Shown here one piece after another: positions 10,394 through 19,501 of a DNA stretch of 64,000 bases; positions within the stretch are counted from its first letter, which is position 1; every line of letters begins with the position of its first letter. Where the stretch lies: assembly GCF_013459645.1 (NCBI RefSeq), contig NZ_CP054861.1, positions 4,390,001-4,454,000 of the forward strand. The letters run 5' to 3'. A model generated the notes under the pieces. It made no database searches and was not told the DNA's origin. It saw only the letters and a list, made by a program, of their open reading frames with translations. The position numbers and the translations under genes are program-made. This stretch comes from Martelella sp. NC20. Lineage in GTDB: Bacteria; Pseudomonadota; Alphaproteobacteria; Rhizobiales; Rhizobiaceae.

Positions 10394-11254
10394 TTAGCTC
10401 GGCGTGGCGTCCGTAACAGCGGAGCCCCGGCCGGACGATTTGGGTTGAAGCCCCTTGGAATTCAGCAGCTTGTACGCACGTGCATACCACGGGCTGTCGG
10501 GATAGTTGTGGCCGAGCACCCAGGCCGCGTTCTGTGCCTCGGAGACGACGCCCATGGCATAATAGGCTTCCACCAGCCGCTCCAGCGCTTCCTCGATCTG
10601 GTTGGTATCGGAATATTCGTCAACCACCTGGTTGAAGCGGGAGATGGCGGCGACATAGTCCTTGCGCTCGAGATAGTAGCGGCCGACCTGCATGTCCTTG
10701 CCGGCAAGCTGGTCGCGGGCATAGCGGATCTTTGCGCGCGCATCGCCTGCGTAATCGGAATCGGGATAGTTGTCGATCACCTTCTGCATCGAGGCGATGG
10801 TCTGATCGGCAGCCGTCTGATCCTGGGTGACGTCGACGATCTCCTTGGAATAGGCAAGTCCGACCAGATACTGCGCATAGGCCGCGTCCTCCGAGTTCGG
10901 ATAAAGCTGGACATAGCGGGTCCCGGACTTGACCGCCGCCTCATATTTGCGCGAGCGATACTGCAGATAGGTCTGCATCAGCAGCGCCTGACGGGCATAA
11001 TCGGAAAGCGGGTTCTGGTCCTGGACCGACTTGAACTTGCGCAACGCCTCGCTCACCTTGCCGGCGTTGATATTGGCAAGCGCCTCGTCATAAACCTGCT
11101 GGGGCGGATCGGCCTCATACTGCAGCGTGGAGATGTCGACATCCTTGTCCCTGGAGCATCCGCCCAGAACGATACCTGCTCCGACAATTATCGCCAACGG
11201 CAGCGCTGCTGCGCGAAACGGCCCCTGTCTTTTCCGGTTCTGAGTATCCGACAT
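10394..11254 (-). CDS. bamD: Outer-membrane assembly lipoprotein BamD
   Basis: BamD is the essential lipoprotein partner of BamA in folding outer-membrane beta-barrels. The 286-residue product has a lipoprotein signal peptide with lipobox V-L-G-G-C33, then about five TPR-like helical repeats (Y-D-E-A-L-A-N-I-N-A-G-K; A-Q-Y-L-V-G-L-A-Y; A-R-D-Q-L-A-G-K; Y-Y-L-E-R-K-D-Y-V-A-A-I). The G-R-Y-Y-L-E-R segment is typical of the family. The C-terminal tail is Ser-rich. It sits between lpxC and recN, 253 bases from lpxC with a terminator in between, so it probably has its own promoter. Confidence 0.96.
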   Translation of the reverse strand: MSDTQNRKRQGPFRAAALPLAIIVGAGIVLGGCSRDKDVDISTLQYEADPPQQVYDEALANINAGKVSEALRKFKSVQDQNPLSDYARQALLMQTYLQYRSRKYEAAVKSGTRYVQLYPNSEDAAYAQYLVGLAYSKEIVDVTQDQTAADQTIASMQKVIDNYPDSDYAGDARAKIRYARDQLAGKDMQVGRYYLERKDYVAAISRFNQVVDEYSDTNQIEEALERLVEAYYAMGVVSEAQNAAWVLGHNYPDSPWYARAYKLLNSKGLQPKSSGRGSAVTDATPS

Positions 11255-11439
11255 TGCTTGTGCCCCAGTTGCGCGTCACACCGACGCATTTCTGTTTCAA
11301 CCGACGTTTTACGCATATCCCGCTGCCAAGAGCAATCGCGCACGCGCGAAAAACGCACAAATTATTGGCGATTCAACAAGGCATTGATGAAGTGCGTCCG
11401 GGAAAGGCGAAGAGGTTCCGAAGGCCGGTAAAACATTGA

Positions 11440-11481
11440 AAACAAAAGGCGGACCGTCGCAATCCCGCGATCAGTCCGCCA
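11440..11481 (-). terminator. Rho-independent terminator downstream of lpxC
   Basis: On the minus strand the stem GGCGGAC...GTCCGCC is followed by TTTTGTTTT. It begins about 26 bases after the lpxC stop, the expected place. The rest of the 253-bp bamD-lpxC gap shows nothing else clear and probably holds the bamD promoter. Confidence 0.85.
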
Positions 11482-11507
11482 TAAATATGTGCTGTAGCCG
11501 ACAAAAC

Positions 11508-12446
11508 TCAGGAAGCAGGTCCCGCGGCCACGACGTCTTCCTGACGCAGCCGGAAGGGCAGCGCGCCGCGCGGCGAGACGATGACCGCAGCGCCCGGCGT
11601 TTCGAACAGCTTGCGCACGGCAGCCGCATTCAGCGCATGCCCGCCGCGATAGGAACGGAAGGCGCCGGCAAAACGCATGCCCATCATCGCCAGATCGCCG
11701 ACGGCGTCGAGCGTCTTGTGACGGACGAATTCGTGCTCATAGCGCAGACCCTCGGCATTGATGACGCGGTCGTCATCGGCAATCACCACCGAGTTTTCAA
11801 GCGAGGAACCGAGCGCGAAACCCCGCGCCCACATCGGCTCGACGTCACGCATGAAGCCGAAGGTCCGCGCGCCGGACAGTTCCTTGCGGAAGGTCTCGGC
11901 GTTCATGTCGCCGACCCATTTCTGGCGACCGATGACCGGGGTGTCGAAGTCGATCTCGACGTCGAAACGGGTGCCGTCATAGGGCGAGAACTCGGCCCAG
12001 CCGGCGCCGCTTTCAACGCGCACCGTTTTCGCGACCTTGATATAGCTGCGCTGCTTCGAAAGCTTGACGATCCCGGCCTCGTCCAGCGCATCGACGAAAA
12101 CCCGTGAACTGCCGTCCATGATCGGCATCTCGGCGCCGTCCACGGCAATCACGAGATTATCGATACCGAGCGCGTAAATCGCTGCCATCAGGTGTTCGAT
12201 CGTGGCGATCCATTCACCCGGATGGGTGCCGAGCACGGTGCAAAGCGCCGTCGGGCCGACATTGTCCGACACGGCCTTGAAGCTGCTGATGCGCTTGCCG
12301 TTTTCGTAGCGTTCGAACAGGATTCCCTGATCGGCCTCGCCCGGCTGCAGGACGATCGTTGCCGGCTTGCCAGAATGCACGCCGATCCCCGAAATCCGCA
12401 CGGAGTTCGAAATCGTCGTCTGCAATCCGAAAATACCTGTCGACAT
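11508..12446 (-). CDS. lpxC: UDP-3-O-acyl-N-acetylglucosamine deacetylase LpxC
   Basis: LpxC is the zinc-dependent deacetylase that commits precursors to lipid A. The 312-residue product has the zinc ligands H85 (in I-E-H-L-M-A-A), H243 and D247 (in H-K-T-L-D-A-V-G-D), catalytic E84, and the general acid H270 in G-G-H-A-L-N. I chose the ATG at 12446, preceded by TAGGGA; an in-frame TTG at 12464 lacks support. As usual in alphaproteobacteria it follows ftsZ, but two hairpins (12640-12663 and 12699-12723) stand between them. It therefore likely has its own promoter in the 285-bp gap. Confidence 0.97.
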   Translation of the reverse strand: MSTGIFGLQTTISNSVRISGIGVHSGKPATIVLQPGEADQGILFERYENGKRISSFKAVSDNVGPTALCTVLGTHPGEWIATIEHLMAAIYALGIDNLVIAVDGAEMPIMDGSSRVFVDALDEAGIVKLSKQRSYIKVAKTVRVESGAGWAEFSPYDGTRFDVEIDFDTPVIGRQKWVGDMNAETFRKELSGARTFGFMRDVEPMWARGFALGSSLENSVVIADDDRVINAEGLRYEHEFVRHKTLDAVGDLAMMGMRFAGAFRSYRGGHALNAAAVRKLFETPGAAVIVSPRGALPFRLRQEDVVAAGPAS

Positions 12447-12612
12447 TATGATGTCCCTACTCAACTGAATTCCGACCCTGCCCTATCAATGCCCGATATT
12501 TGCTCCAGCTTGCGTCGCGAGCTGAAAATAGCGGCAGACGCATAGCGTCCGGCGAGTCGATGCCTTTGCATGTAGTTACGCATAGGCTCGCATGATTCCA
12601 AATCACTGTTTC

Positions 12613-12630
12613 TTTCGTAATGTTACGAAA
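12613..12630. promoter_or_regulatory. Perfect 8-bp inverted repeat between ftsZ and lpxC, possible operator
   Basis: TTTCGTAA and TTACGAAA are separated by TG. The A+T-rich palindrome stands out from the high-GC surroundings and lies 167 bases upstream of the lpxC start. It has the size of a TetR- or GntR-type operator, but no regulator can be named. It could also be part of a promoter. Confidence 0.3.
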
Positions 12631-12639
12631 CACGTAAAA

Positions 12640-12663
12640 ACCCGGCCGCGCGGGCGACCGGGT
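12640..12663 (-). terminator. Rho-independent terminator of the ftsQ-ftsA-ftsZ unit
   Basis: On the minus strand ACCCGG...CCGGGT closes a GC-rich loop and is followed directly by TTTTTACG. It lies about 70 bases after the ftsZ stop. Confidence 0.75.
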
Positions 12664-12698
12664 TCGATGGGCGAGAAGGTTTTCAAAAAGACGGTTAC

Positions 12699-12723
12699 CG
12701 GTCCCCTAACAATCCGGGGACCG
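12699..12723 (-). terminator. Hairpin directly after ftsZ
   Basis: Arms CGGTCCCC (12699-12706) and GGGGACCG (12716-12723) form a perfect 8-bp stem 9 bases after the ftsZ stop codon. On the minus strand TCTTTTTG follows after seven bases, so it is a weaker terminator or an RNA-stability hairpin in tandem with the one at 12640. Confidence 0.55.
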
Positions 12724-12731
12724 ATGGAGCT

Positions 12732-14330
12732 TCAGTTCGCCTGGCGACGCAGGAAGGCGGGGATATCGAACTGATCGTCGTCCTGGCGGGCAGGCTGTGC
12801 CTCTGCGCGGCGCGGCGCGTAGGGGTTCTGCTGCGGCTGGGCAGGCTGCGCCGGCTCGCGACGAGCCACCGGCTCCTCGTGATGACCTTCGAAGCTTTCG
12901 TCGCCACGGCCGAGCGTGTTGGAGAGGCGCTTGAACAGGCCCTTCGGTCCACGCTCTTCGTGTTCCTGGCGACGGCTGGCGCTCATGTCGGACTGAACCA
13001 CCGGCGGAAAGTCGCTGACTTCCGGCATGCGGCGCGGCTCGGCCATCTGCGGGCGCGGCTGCTGGGGGACAGGCTGCGGCGCAGGTTGACGCGGCGCTTC
13101 AGAGGCGAAGATCTGGCTCTTCGGCTGCATCCGCGGCGCTTCGGCGCGCGGCTGCGGCTTTGGCTGCTGCGGCTGATGGCTCATCGCCATCTGCAGCTCG
13201 CGTTCCATTTCAGCCTCGGCGGAACGGATCGTTTCGGCGATCGGGTCCTGGCGCGGCTGGGGGGCTGCGGGCTGGGCCGGCTGGCTCTGCGCTGTGGTGC
13301 TGCGGATTTCCGGCGCACGGGTCTCGCGGCGCGGTTCCGGCACATCGTCGTCGGCGTGGTTGACCGAACGGTCGATACCCGTGGCAACGACGGAGACGCG
13401 GATGATGCCTTCCAGTTCCTCGTCGAAAGTGGCGCCGAGGATGATGTTGGCGTCCGGATCGACTTCCTCGCGGATACGGGTTGCTGCCTCATCGACTTCG
13501 AACAGGGTCAGGTCGCGACCGCCGGTGATCGAGATGAGTAAGCCCTGCGCACCGCGCATCGAGGTTTCGTCGAGCAGCGGATTGGCGATCGCGGCTTCGG
13601 CGGCCTGCATGGCGCGGCCTTCGCCGGATGCCTCGCCGGTGCCCATCATGGCGCGGCCCATCTCGCGCATCACCGAACGGACGTCGGCGAAGTCGAGATT
13701 GATCAGGCCTTCCTTGACCATCAGATCGGTAATGCAGGCAACGCCCGAATAGAGCACCTGGTCGGCCATCGCGAAGGCGTCGGCGAAGGTGGTCTTGTCA
13801 TTGGCGATCCGGAACAGGTTCTGGTTCGGAATGACGATCAGCGTATCGACCGACTTCTGAAGCTCCTCTATGCCGGCATCGGCGAGACGCATGCGCCGCT
13901 GACCTTCGAACTGGAACGGCTTGGTGACGACGCCAACGGTCAGGATGCCCTTGTTGCGGGCGGCCTGGGCAACGATCGGAGCGGCGCCCGTACCGGTGCC
14001 CCCGCCCATGCCGGCGGTGACGAAGCACATATGGGTGTTGTTGAGGTGATCGATGATCTCATCGATGCACTCCTCGGCGGCCGCGCGGCCGACTTCCGGC
14101 TGCGAGCCGGCGCCGAGACCTTCGGTGACGCCGACGCCGAGCTGGATAACCCGTTCGGCCTTGGTCATGGTCAGCGCCTGGGCATCCGTGTTGGCGACGA
14201 CGAAATCGACGCCCTGAAGGCCCGCGGTGATCATGTTGTTGACGGCGTTGCCGCCGCCGCCGCCGACACCGAAAACGGTGATGCGCGGCTTCAGTTCAGT
14301 AATATCTGGCTTCTGCAGCGTGATAGTCAT
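12732..14330 (-). CDS. ftsZ: Cell division protein FtsZ
   Basis: FtsZ is the tubulin-like GTPase that forms the division ring. The 532-residue product has the G-box G-G-G-T-G-T-G at residues 109-115, the T7-loop region N-L-D-F-A-D-V, and the conserved core up to about residue 320. A long disordered Pro/Gln-rich linker (about 330-490) follows. The protein ends with D-I-P-A-F-L-R-R-Q, the conserved C-terminal peptide that binds FtsA and other anchors. The start ATG at 14330 has AAGGAA upstream. It is the last gene of the ddl-ftsQ-ftsA-ftsZ run, 57 bases after ftsA, with two hairpins downstream. Confidence 0.99.
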   Translation of the reverse strand: MTITLQKPDITELKPRITVFGVGGGGGNAVNNMITAGLQGVDFVVANTDAQALTMTKAERVIQLGVGVTEGLGAGSQPEVGRAAAEECIDEIIDHLNNTHMCFVTAGMGGGTGTGAAPIVAQAARNKGILTVGVVTKPFQFEGQRRMRLADAGIEELQKSVDTLIVIPNQNLFRIANDKTTFADAFAMADQVLYSGVACITDLMVKEGLINLDFADVRSVMREMGRAMMGTGEASGEGRAMQAAEAAIANPLLDETSMRGAQGLLISITGGRDLTLFEVDEAATRIREEVDPDANIILGATFDEELEGIIRVSVVATGIDRSVNHADDDVPEPRRETRAPEIRSTTAQSQPAQPAAPQPRQDPIAETIRSAEAEMERELQMAMSHQPQQPKPQPRAEAPRMQPKSQIFASEAPRQPAPQPVPQQPRPQMAEPRRMPEVSDFPPVVQSDMSASRRQEHEERGPKGLFKRLSNTLGRGDESFEGHHEEPVARREPAQPAQPQQNPYAPRRAEAQPARQDDDQFDIPAFLRRQAN

Positions 14331-14387
14331 GAGTTTCGTTCCTTCTCGCTATGGCCGTACCGCCTAGCCGGCCAATCTCTGTGTTCG

Positions 14388-15707
14388 TTAAAAACTTTCC
14401 CTGAACCACTGGCCGACGCGCGCAAGGCGGCCGCCCCCCGACGACAGAAAGCCCCGCTGCTCACTGCCATAGGTTTCGCTTTCCGCAAGCTGCGGATAGA
14501 TCAGAAGGCCCGCGGCCGTCGAAAACGACGGCCCCTTGGCCGGAAGCGGCAGACCGGAAACACCCATCGGACGACCGATGCGCACGTTCCTGCTCAAAAT
14601 CCGCCGCGACAATTCGCTGAGGCCGATCAGCTGGCTCGCGCCGCCGGTCAGCACCACCCGCTTTCCGACAACGTTCGAAAAGCCCGAAAGCTGGATCCGG
14701 TCGCGGATCAGTTCCAGCGTTTCCTCGATCCGGGCCCGGACGATCTTCGAAAGCAGCGCCTTCGAAACCTGCCGGGGCTGGTCGTGGTCGTCCTCGCCGA
14801 TGGAGGGGACCGCGATCATCTCGCGCTCGTCGGCACTCGAGGCAATGGTCGAGCCGTGCACGCATTTCAGCCGCTCGGCATCCTCCATCCGGGTCGAAAG
14901 GCCGCGGGCGAGATCGGTCGTCACATGATGGCCGCCAAGGCTCACCGCGTCGGTATGAACCAGCCGGCCTTCGGAAAACACCGAGATCGTCGTGGTGCCG
15001 GCGCCCATGTCGATCGCCGCGCAACCAAGCTCGACTTCGTCGTCGACGAGTGCGGCAAGGCCGCTCGCATAAGGGGTCGCCACCATGCGCTCGACCGAAA
15101 GGTGGGCGCGGTTGACGCAGAGTTCGAGATTGCGCAGCGCCAGCCGTTCCGCCGTCACCACATGCAGGTCGACGCCGAGCGTCTCGCCATACATGCCGAG
15201 CGGATCGCGAATGCCGCGCTCGCCGTCGAGCGTGAAGCCGGCGGGCAGCGAATGCAGCACCTGCCGTTCCTCGTTGATCGAGCGGCGGGAAACGGCGGAC
15301 AGGACGCGGCGGAGATCGGAGGAGTCCACGTCCTGCCCGCCAAGGTCGATCGCGGCCGTATAGGTATCGCTGTGCAGGCGACCCGCCGAGACATTGACGA
15401 TCAGGCTGTCGATGGTGATGCCGGCCATGCTTTCGGCCGCGTCCACCGCAAGCCGGATCACATGTTCGGCGGCATCCAGATTGACGATCACGCCGCTCTT
15501 GATGCCTTGCGAACGCTGATGGCCGATGCCGATGATCTCGATATTGTGGGTGCGGCCCGGCAGGATAAGGCTTTCCTCGCGCGGGGTAAGGCGCGCGATC
15601 ATGCAGACGACCTTGGAGGAACCGACATCGAGAACGCTGACGATATGCGTCTTCTTGACCGAAAGCGGTTTGGAGCGGTTAAAGCCGGAAGAGCGGAACA
15701 GGGTCAA
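14388..15707 (-). CDS. ftsA: Cell division protein FtsA
   Basis: FtsA is the actin-like membrane anchor of FtsZ. The 439-residue product has the actin-fold phosphate loops V-L-D-V-G-S-S-K-V near residue 26 and A-I-D-M-G-A-G-T-T-T, the adenosine motif L-T-G-G-A-S-Q-L, the inserted 1C domain, and a C-terminal amphipathic end (V-G-Q-W-F-R-E-S-F) for membrane binding. The start is TTG at 15707, which overlaps the ftsQ stop as T-T-G-A. This points to translational coupling to ftsQ; no ATG fits the family start. Confidence 0.97.
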   Translation of the reverse strand: MTLFRSSGFNRSKPLSVKKTHIVSVLDVGSSKVVCMIARLTPREESLILPGRTHNIEIIGIGHQRSQGIKSGVIVNLDAAEHVIRLAVDAAESMAGITIDSLIVNVSAGRLHSDTYTAAIDLGGQDVDSSDLRRVLSAVSRRSINEERQVLHSLPAGFTLDGERGIRDPLGMYGETLGVDLHVVTAERLALRNLELCVNRAHLSVERMVATPYASGLAALVDDEVELGCAAIDMGAGTTTISVFSEGRLVHTDAVSLGGHHVTTDLARGLSTRMEDAERLKCVHGSTIASSADEREMIAVPSIGEDDHDQPRQVSKALLSKIVRARIEETLELIRDRIQLSGFSNVVGKRVVLTGGASQLIGLSELSRRILSRNVRIGRPMGVSGLPLPAKGPSFSTAAGLLIYPQLAESETYGSEQRGFLSSGGGRLARVGQWFRESF

Positions 15708-16630
15708 AGACGCCTCCCCTTGTTCTTGAATGTCTTCTGCAGCGCCTCCAGGGCAGCGTCGCGCCGCTCCATGGCAGTGGGCGTCAGCTGGATCGCGACC
15801 CGGTCATCGAGGCGAAGATCGACGGCTGCGATTTCGCGCTCCAGGATAGAACGATCGTTTTCCAGCGCGCGCAGCCGCACAATGGCCGCATCGCTGTCCT
15901 GTGCGGGCAGTTTGATGATCATGCCATTGTCGAGATAGAGGTCCCAGCGGCGCTCGTCGATGCGCTTGAATGCCCTGACGCGCTCGCCAAGCTCGGGCCA
16001 CTCCTGCAGCAATTCCTCGACATCCTCTGCCGCGACATTGCCGCCCTGGCCAAGCACCAGCGGCAGGCGGCGGAACTTCGGCGCGCTCAGCGGACCGATG
16101 ATATTGCCGTCGCGTTCGATCATCAGAAGCCGGCCGTCTTCCTGCTGCCAGAGCGCATAGGGATGCCGCTCCTTGAGCGTGATCTTGAGGGTCGAGGGAT
16201 AGACCTTGCGGATATCGGCATCCGCCACCCATGGCAGGTTCAGAAGCTGGCCGCGGGCCGCCTGGATATCGACGCCCTGCAATGAATAGGCGCCTTCAAG
16301 GCCGAGGTTCTGCAAGACCACGATCTCCGAGGTCTCGCTATTGCCCGAAATCTGGATATCCTCGACGGCGAAACCGGAAAGCTGGAAGGCGGCGCGGCGC
16401 ACGAGATCGCCCTTGCCGGCCACGACAATGCCGTTGGCGCCGACAACCGCGAAGAACACCAGGGCAACAGCGCTGCCGACATGTTTGGGAGCCGAGGTGC
16501 GGCCGGTGAATATCCCGGTCGTGGCGCGCACCAGACGCCGGAAAGGACGCGGCAATACGCCCGCGCGGCTGCCCGCAGCCATGCGGTCGCTCTCGCCGAT
16601 ATCATCCTTTCCAGTCTTCAACGCAAACAC
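15704..16630 (-). CDS. ftsQ: Cell division protein FtsQ
   Basis: FtsQ is the bitopic divisome protein that recruits FtsL/FtsB and later proteins. The 308-residue product has a cytoplasmic N-terminus, one membrane helix (about residues 50-72), a POTRA domain ([11 protein letters not shown] onward, with [14 protein letters not shown]) and the beta domain. I chose the GTG at 16630 because GGAGGA lies six bases upstream and relatives start V/M-F-A-L. The first bases overlap the last 13 of ddl, so translation is probably coupled. An in-frame TTG at 16651 is less likely. Confidence 0.95.
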   Translation of the reverse strand: MFALKTGKDDIGESDRMAAGSRAGVLPRPFRRLVRATTGIFTGRTSAPKHVGSAVALVFFAVVGANGIVVAGKGDLVRRAAFQLSGFAVEDIQISGNSETSEIVVLQNLGLEGAYSLQGVDIQAARGQLLNLPWVADADIRKVYPSTLKITLKERHPYALWQQEDGRLLMIERDGNIIGPLSAPKFRRLPLVLGQGGNVAAEDVEELLQEWPELGERVRAFKRIDERRWDLYLDNGMIIKLPAQDSDAAIVRLRALENDRSILEREIAAVDLRLDDRVAIQLTPTAMERRDAALEALQKTFKNKGRRL

Positions 16631-17553
16631 GAAGCGTCCTCCACCATCCAACGGAGAAAAGCACCAAAACTCATACCGGCTTCCGCCGCCATTTCAGGAA
16701 CCAGGGAGGTGGGGGTCATGCCGGGCTGGGTATTGACTTCCAGCCAGACCAGCCCCTCCTCGCCCCTCTCCTCATCGAACCGGAAATCCGAACGGCTGAC
16801 GCCGCGGCATCCCATGATCTGATGCGCCTGAACTGCCAATGATTGAATCTTTTGGTAAATATTCGGTTTAAGTTCCGCCGGCAGAATGTGTTTTGAGCCG
16901 CCAGGTTTGTATTTTGCGTCGAAATCGTAGAATTTCTGCCCGATCGGCACAATTTCGGTCACGCATAGCGGCTTGCCGTCGACCACGCCGCAGGTGAATT
17001 CGCGGCCGCGCACGAAGCGCTCGATCATCACGGTCTCGCCATAGGGCCACTCGGAGGATGTGATCGATTGCGGCGGCGCGCTCTGCCCCTCGTCGACGAT
17101 GACCACCCCGAAAGAGGAGCCTTCATTGACCGGCTTGACCACATAGGGCGGCGTCATCGGATGGGTCTGGCCGATTTCGCTGCGCTGCATCAACCGGTCC
17201 TCGGCAACCGGAATGCCGCAGGCGGCCGCCACGCGCTTGGCCTGAACCTTGTTCATGGCAAGCGCCGACGCCAGAACGCCGGAATGGGTGTAGGGGATCT
17301 GCAGATATTCGAGAATACCCTGAATGGTGCCGTCCTCGCCGAAGGGTCCATGGAGCGCGTTGAAGGCGACATCGGGCCTCAGTTCGGCAAGCACGCTTGC
17401 GACATCGCGGGTGACGTCGACGCGGGTGACCCGGAAGCCCTCGGCCTCGAGCGCATCGGCGCAGGGGTTCCCCGAGGCAAGGCTTACCGGCCGCTCGGAG
17501 GAAAACCCGCCCATCAATACCGCTACATGCAAGGCACCCATGCCTGTCCCCAT
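16618..17553 (-). CDS. ddl: D-alanine--D-alanine ligase
   Basis: Ddl makes the D-Ala-D-Ala dipeptide that MurF adds to the peptidoglycan precursor. The 311-residue ATP-grasp enzyme has [15 protein letters not shown] at the N-terminus, [19 protein letters not shown], and the metal-binding E-V-N-T-Q-P-G-M-T near the end. Two starts are possible: ATG 17553, with GGAAAAG close by, and ATG 17541, which fits the family length slightly better. In most relatives murB directly precedes this gene; here a 547-bp non-coding stretch does. Confidence 0.97.
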   Translation of the reverse strand: MGTGMGALHVAVLMGGFSSERPVSLASGNPCADALEAEGFRVTRVDVTRDVASVLAELRPDVAFNALHGPFGEDGTIQGILEYLQIPYTHSGVLASALAMNKVQAKRVAAACGIPVAEDRLMQRSEIGQTHPMTPPYVVKPVNEGSSFGVVIVDEGQSAPPQSITSSEWPYGETVMIERFVRGREFTCGVVDGKPLCVTEIVPIGQKFYDFDAKYKPGGSKHILPAELKPNIYQKIQSLAVQAHQIMGCRGVSRSDFRFDEERGEEGLVWLEVNTQPGMTPTSLVPEMAAEAGMSFGAFLRWMVEDASCLR

Positions 17554-17637
17554 CTTTTCCGGCTATCACCGGAAAGCACACTCACAATGCCGCTTTTTTA
17601 AGGAAAGCGTCGTGTGACCATTAGTGACCGAGGATGG

Positions 17638-17664
17638 TTAATGAAGCGTTTACTTTGGTTAACC
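17638..17664. promoter_or_regulatory. CtrA-like half-site cluster upstream of ddl-ftsQAZ
   Basis: TTAA (17638-17641), seven bases, then TTTAC (17649-17653) differs from the CtrA consensus TTAA-N7-TTAAC at one position. A further TTAACC follows at 17659-17664, and the whole is bounded by GGTTAA...TTAACC. It lies 85-110 bases upstream of the ddl start in an A+T-rich patch, where a promoter is expected. CtrA control of ftsQAZ transcription is known in Caulobacter; binding here is inference. Confidence 0.4.
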
Positions 17665-17925
17665 GATGCAAAAAAATCGATGCGATCAAACGGGTTAGCG
17701 GCGCGATGACAGCGTTGATCAACTGATTGGAAAAGGAGGGTTTTGCCGGGCGTTTCAGGGGAGTTTCGGAAGCAGGCAGGACACTAAAGCCAGGGTTTCA
17801 GCCCTTTTCCTTCACGCATCCGGCAGGTTCGAAACGGTGCGCACGAAAAAACGCCGGCGACAGGCGCCTCACATTGCTCGCGGCAAATGCTGCGACTGCG
17901 ATGCGAGTCATACCTCCCCTCACGG

Positions 17926-18004
17926 GTCATGCTCGGGCTTGACCCGAGCATCCAGGCCACACGGAAAACGCCGCCTGGATCCTCGTGTCAAGCACGAGGA
18001 TGAC
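17926..18004. repeat. REP-like element, family C, copy 1
   Basis: A 79-bp element with two hairpins: GCTCGGG-CTTGA-CCCGAGC near the left end and CCTCGTG-TCAAG-CACGAGG at the right end, framed by GTCAT and ATGAC. The middle is CCAGGCCACACGGAAAACGCCGCCTGG, itself pairing at the ends. It aligns without gaps to 57203-57281. This is the common alphaproteobacterial 'GTCAT...ATCCAGG' REP type. Confidence 0.8.
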
Positions 18005-18100
18005 TCAGGGGATGGGGGCGGGCCAAATGCATAACGGCGAGGCGAAAAAGACAGAGTCCTCCGCAAGGCTCTGCCCTTTGCGGCCTCAAAAGGCCACAAC

Positions 18101-19501
18101 TCACGCACCCGCCGAAAGCTCTCCCGGCAGGCGCGCGGCCCAGTTGGTGATGCTGCCGGCGCCGAGCAGGACGACGAAATCGCCGGGTCTGGCGATCGCC
18201 GCCACGTTATGCGCAAGGGTGGTCTCGTCGGCCAGATAATGCGCATCGCGATGGCCGGCGGACTTCATGCCGGTGACCAGCGTTTCGGCATTGTAACCCG
18301 CGCGCGGCTCCTCGCCGGCGGCATAGACCGGCGCGATGAACACGGTGTCGGCATCGTTGAAGCAGTTGGTGAAGTCCTCGAACAGGCTTTCGAGCCGGGA
18401 ATAGCGGTGCGGCTGGTGAACCGCGATGATCCGCCCCTCACAGGCTTCCCGCGCGGCCCTCAGCACAGAGCGGATTTCGACCGGATGGTGGCCGTAATCA
18501 TCGAAGATCTGAACGCCGTTCCAGTCGCCCACCAGCGTGAACCGGCGCTTGACCCCGCCGAATGCCGCCAGCCCCTTGCGGATATCGGCTTCGGAGATAT
18601 GCAGCCGGTCTGCGACCGCGATCGCCGCCGTCGCATTGGAAACGTTGTGGCGGCCGGGCATCGGCAAAGTGAGATTTTCGAGTTTGACCGAGGGACGGCG
18701 GCGGCGGCGGATATCGACGTCGAAGGTCGTGCGCGTCCCCTCGTTGCGGATGTTGGAAAAGCGGACATCGGCCTGGCGGTTCTCGCCATAGGTCACGATC
18801 CGGCGATCCTCGATCTGGCCGACAAGCGTCTGCACTTCGGGATGATCGAGGCACATCACGCCGCAGCCATAAAACGGCACGTTCTCGACGAACTGCCGGA
18901 ACGCCGCGCGAACGCCGTCAAACGTGCCGTAATGGTCGAGATGTTCGGGATCGATATTGGTGACGACCGCGATTTCGGCCGGCAGCTTCAGGAAGGTGCC
19001 GTCGGATTCGTCGGCCTCCACCACCATCCACTCGCCCTCACCCATGCGGGCATTGGTGCCATAGGCATTGATGATGCCGCCGTTGATGACGGTCGGATCG
19101 AGCCCGCCGGCCTCCAGCAGCGTCGCCACCATCGACGTGGTCGTGGTCTTGCCATGGGTGCCGCCGATCGCGATCGCATCGCGGAAGCGCATCAGTTCGG
19201 CGAGCATTTCGGCGCGGCGGACCACGGGCAGGTGTTTTTCGCGCGCCGCCACAAGCTCCGGATTGGTGCGCCTGATCGCCGAGGAGACGACAACCACTTC
19301 GGCATCGCCCAGATTTTCGGCCTTGTGGCCGATGAACACGGAAATGCCTTTCTCGCGCAGGCGCGCGACATTGGCGCTTTCGGCCTGGTCGGAGCCCTGC
19401 ACCTTGTAGCCGAGATTGTTCAGCACTTCGGCGATACCGCTCATGCCGATGCCGCCGATGCCTACAAAATGGACGACGCCGATAGCCTCAGGCATTCTCA
19501 T
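18101..19501 (-). CDS. murC: UDP-N-acetylmuramate--L-alanine ligase MurC
   Basis: MurC adds L-alanine to UDP-MurNAc, the first peptide-stem step. The 466-residue product has the N-terminal Rossmann motif [11 protein letters not shown], the ATP loop [10 protein letters not shown] at residues 113-122, E-A-D-E-S-D-G-T-F with the metal ligand, [10 protein letters not shown], and D-D-Y-G-H-H-P near residue 345. The ATG at 19501 overlaps the murG stop by one base (TGATG). In most relatives murB follows; here it does not. Confidence 0.98.
   Translation of the reverse strand: MRMPEAIGVVHFVGIGGIGMSGIAEVLNNLGYKVQGSDQAESANVARLREKGISVFIGHKAENLGDAEVVVVSSAIRRTNPELVAAREKHLPVVRRAEMLAELMRFRDAIAIGGTHGKTTTTSMVATLLEAGGLDPTVINGGIINAYGTNARMGEGEWMVVEADESDGTFLKLPAEIAVVTNIDPEHLDHYGTFDGVRAAFRQFVENVPFYGCGVMCLDHPEVQTLVGQIEDRRIVTYGENRQADVRFSNIRNEGTRTTFDVDIRRRRRPSVKLENLTLPMPGRHNVSNATAAIAVADRLHISEADIRKGLAAFGGVKRRFTLVGDWNGVQIFDDYGHHPVEIRSVLRAAREACEGRIIAVHQPHRYSRLESLFEDFTNCFNDADTVFIAPVYAAGEEPRAGYNAETLVTGMKSAGHRDAHYLADETTLAHNVAAIARPGDFVVLLGAGSITNWAARLPGELSAGA

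Larger units (their letters stand above)
17554..18100. other. 547-bp intergenic stretch where murB is usually found
   Basis: Between murC and ddl there is no plausible reading frame and no visible murB remnant (no FAD-binding oxidoreductase motifs in any frame). The ddl-proximal part (about 17600-17720) is unusually A+T-rich for this window and holds the CtrA-like motif at 17638-17664. A REP-like element occupies 17926-18004. The rest shows nothing that I can assign. Confidence 0.7.

Noticed and set aside
17825..17842. tRNA T-loop-like GGTTCGAAAC
   Set aside because: No acceptor, anticodon or D arm can be built around it. No other tRNA-like sequence was found in the gaps.
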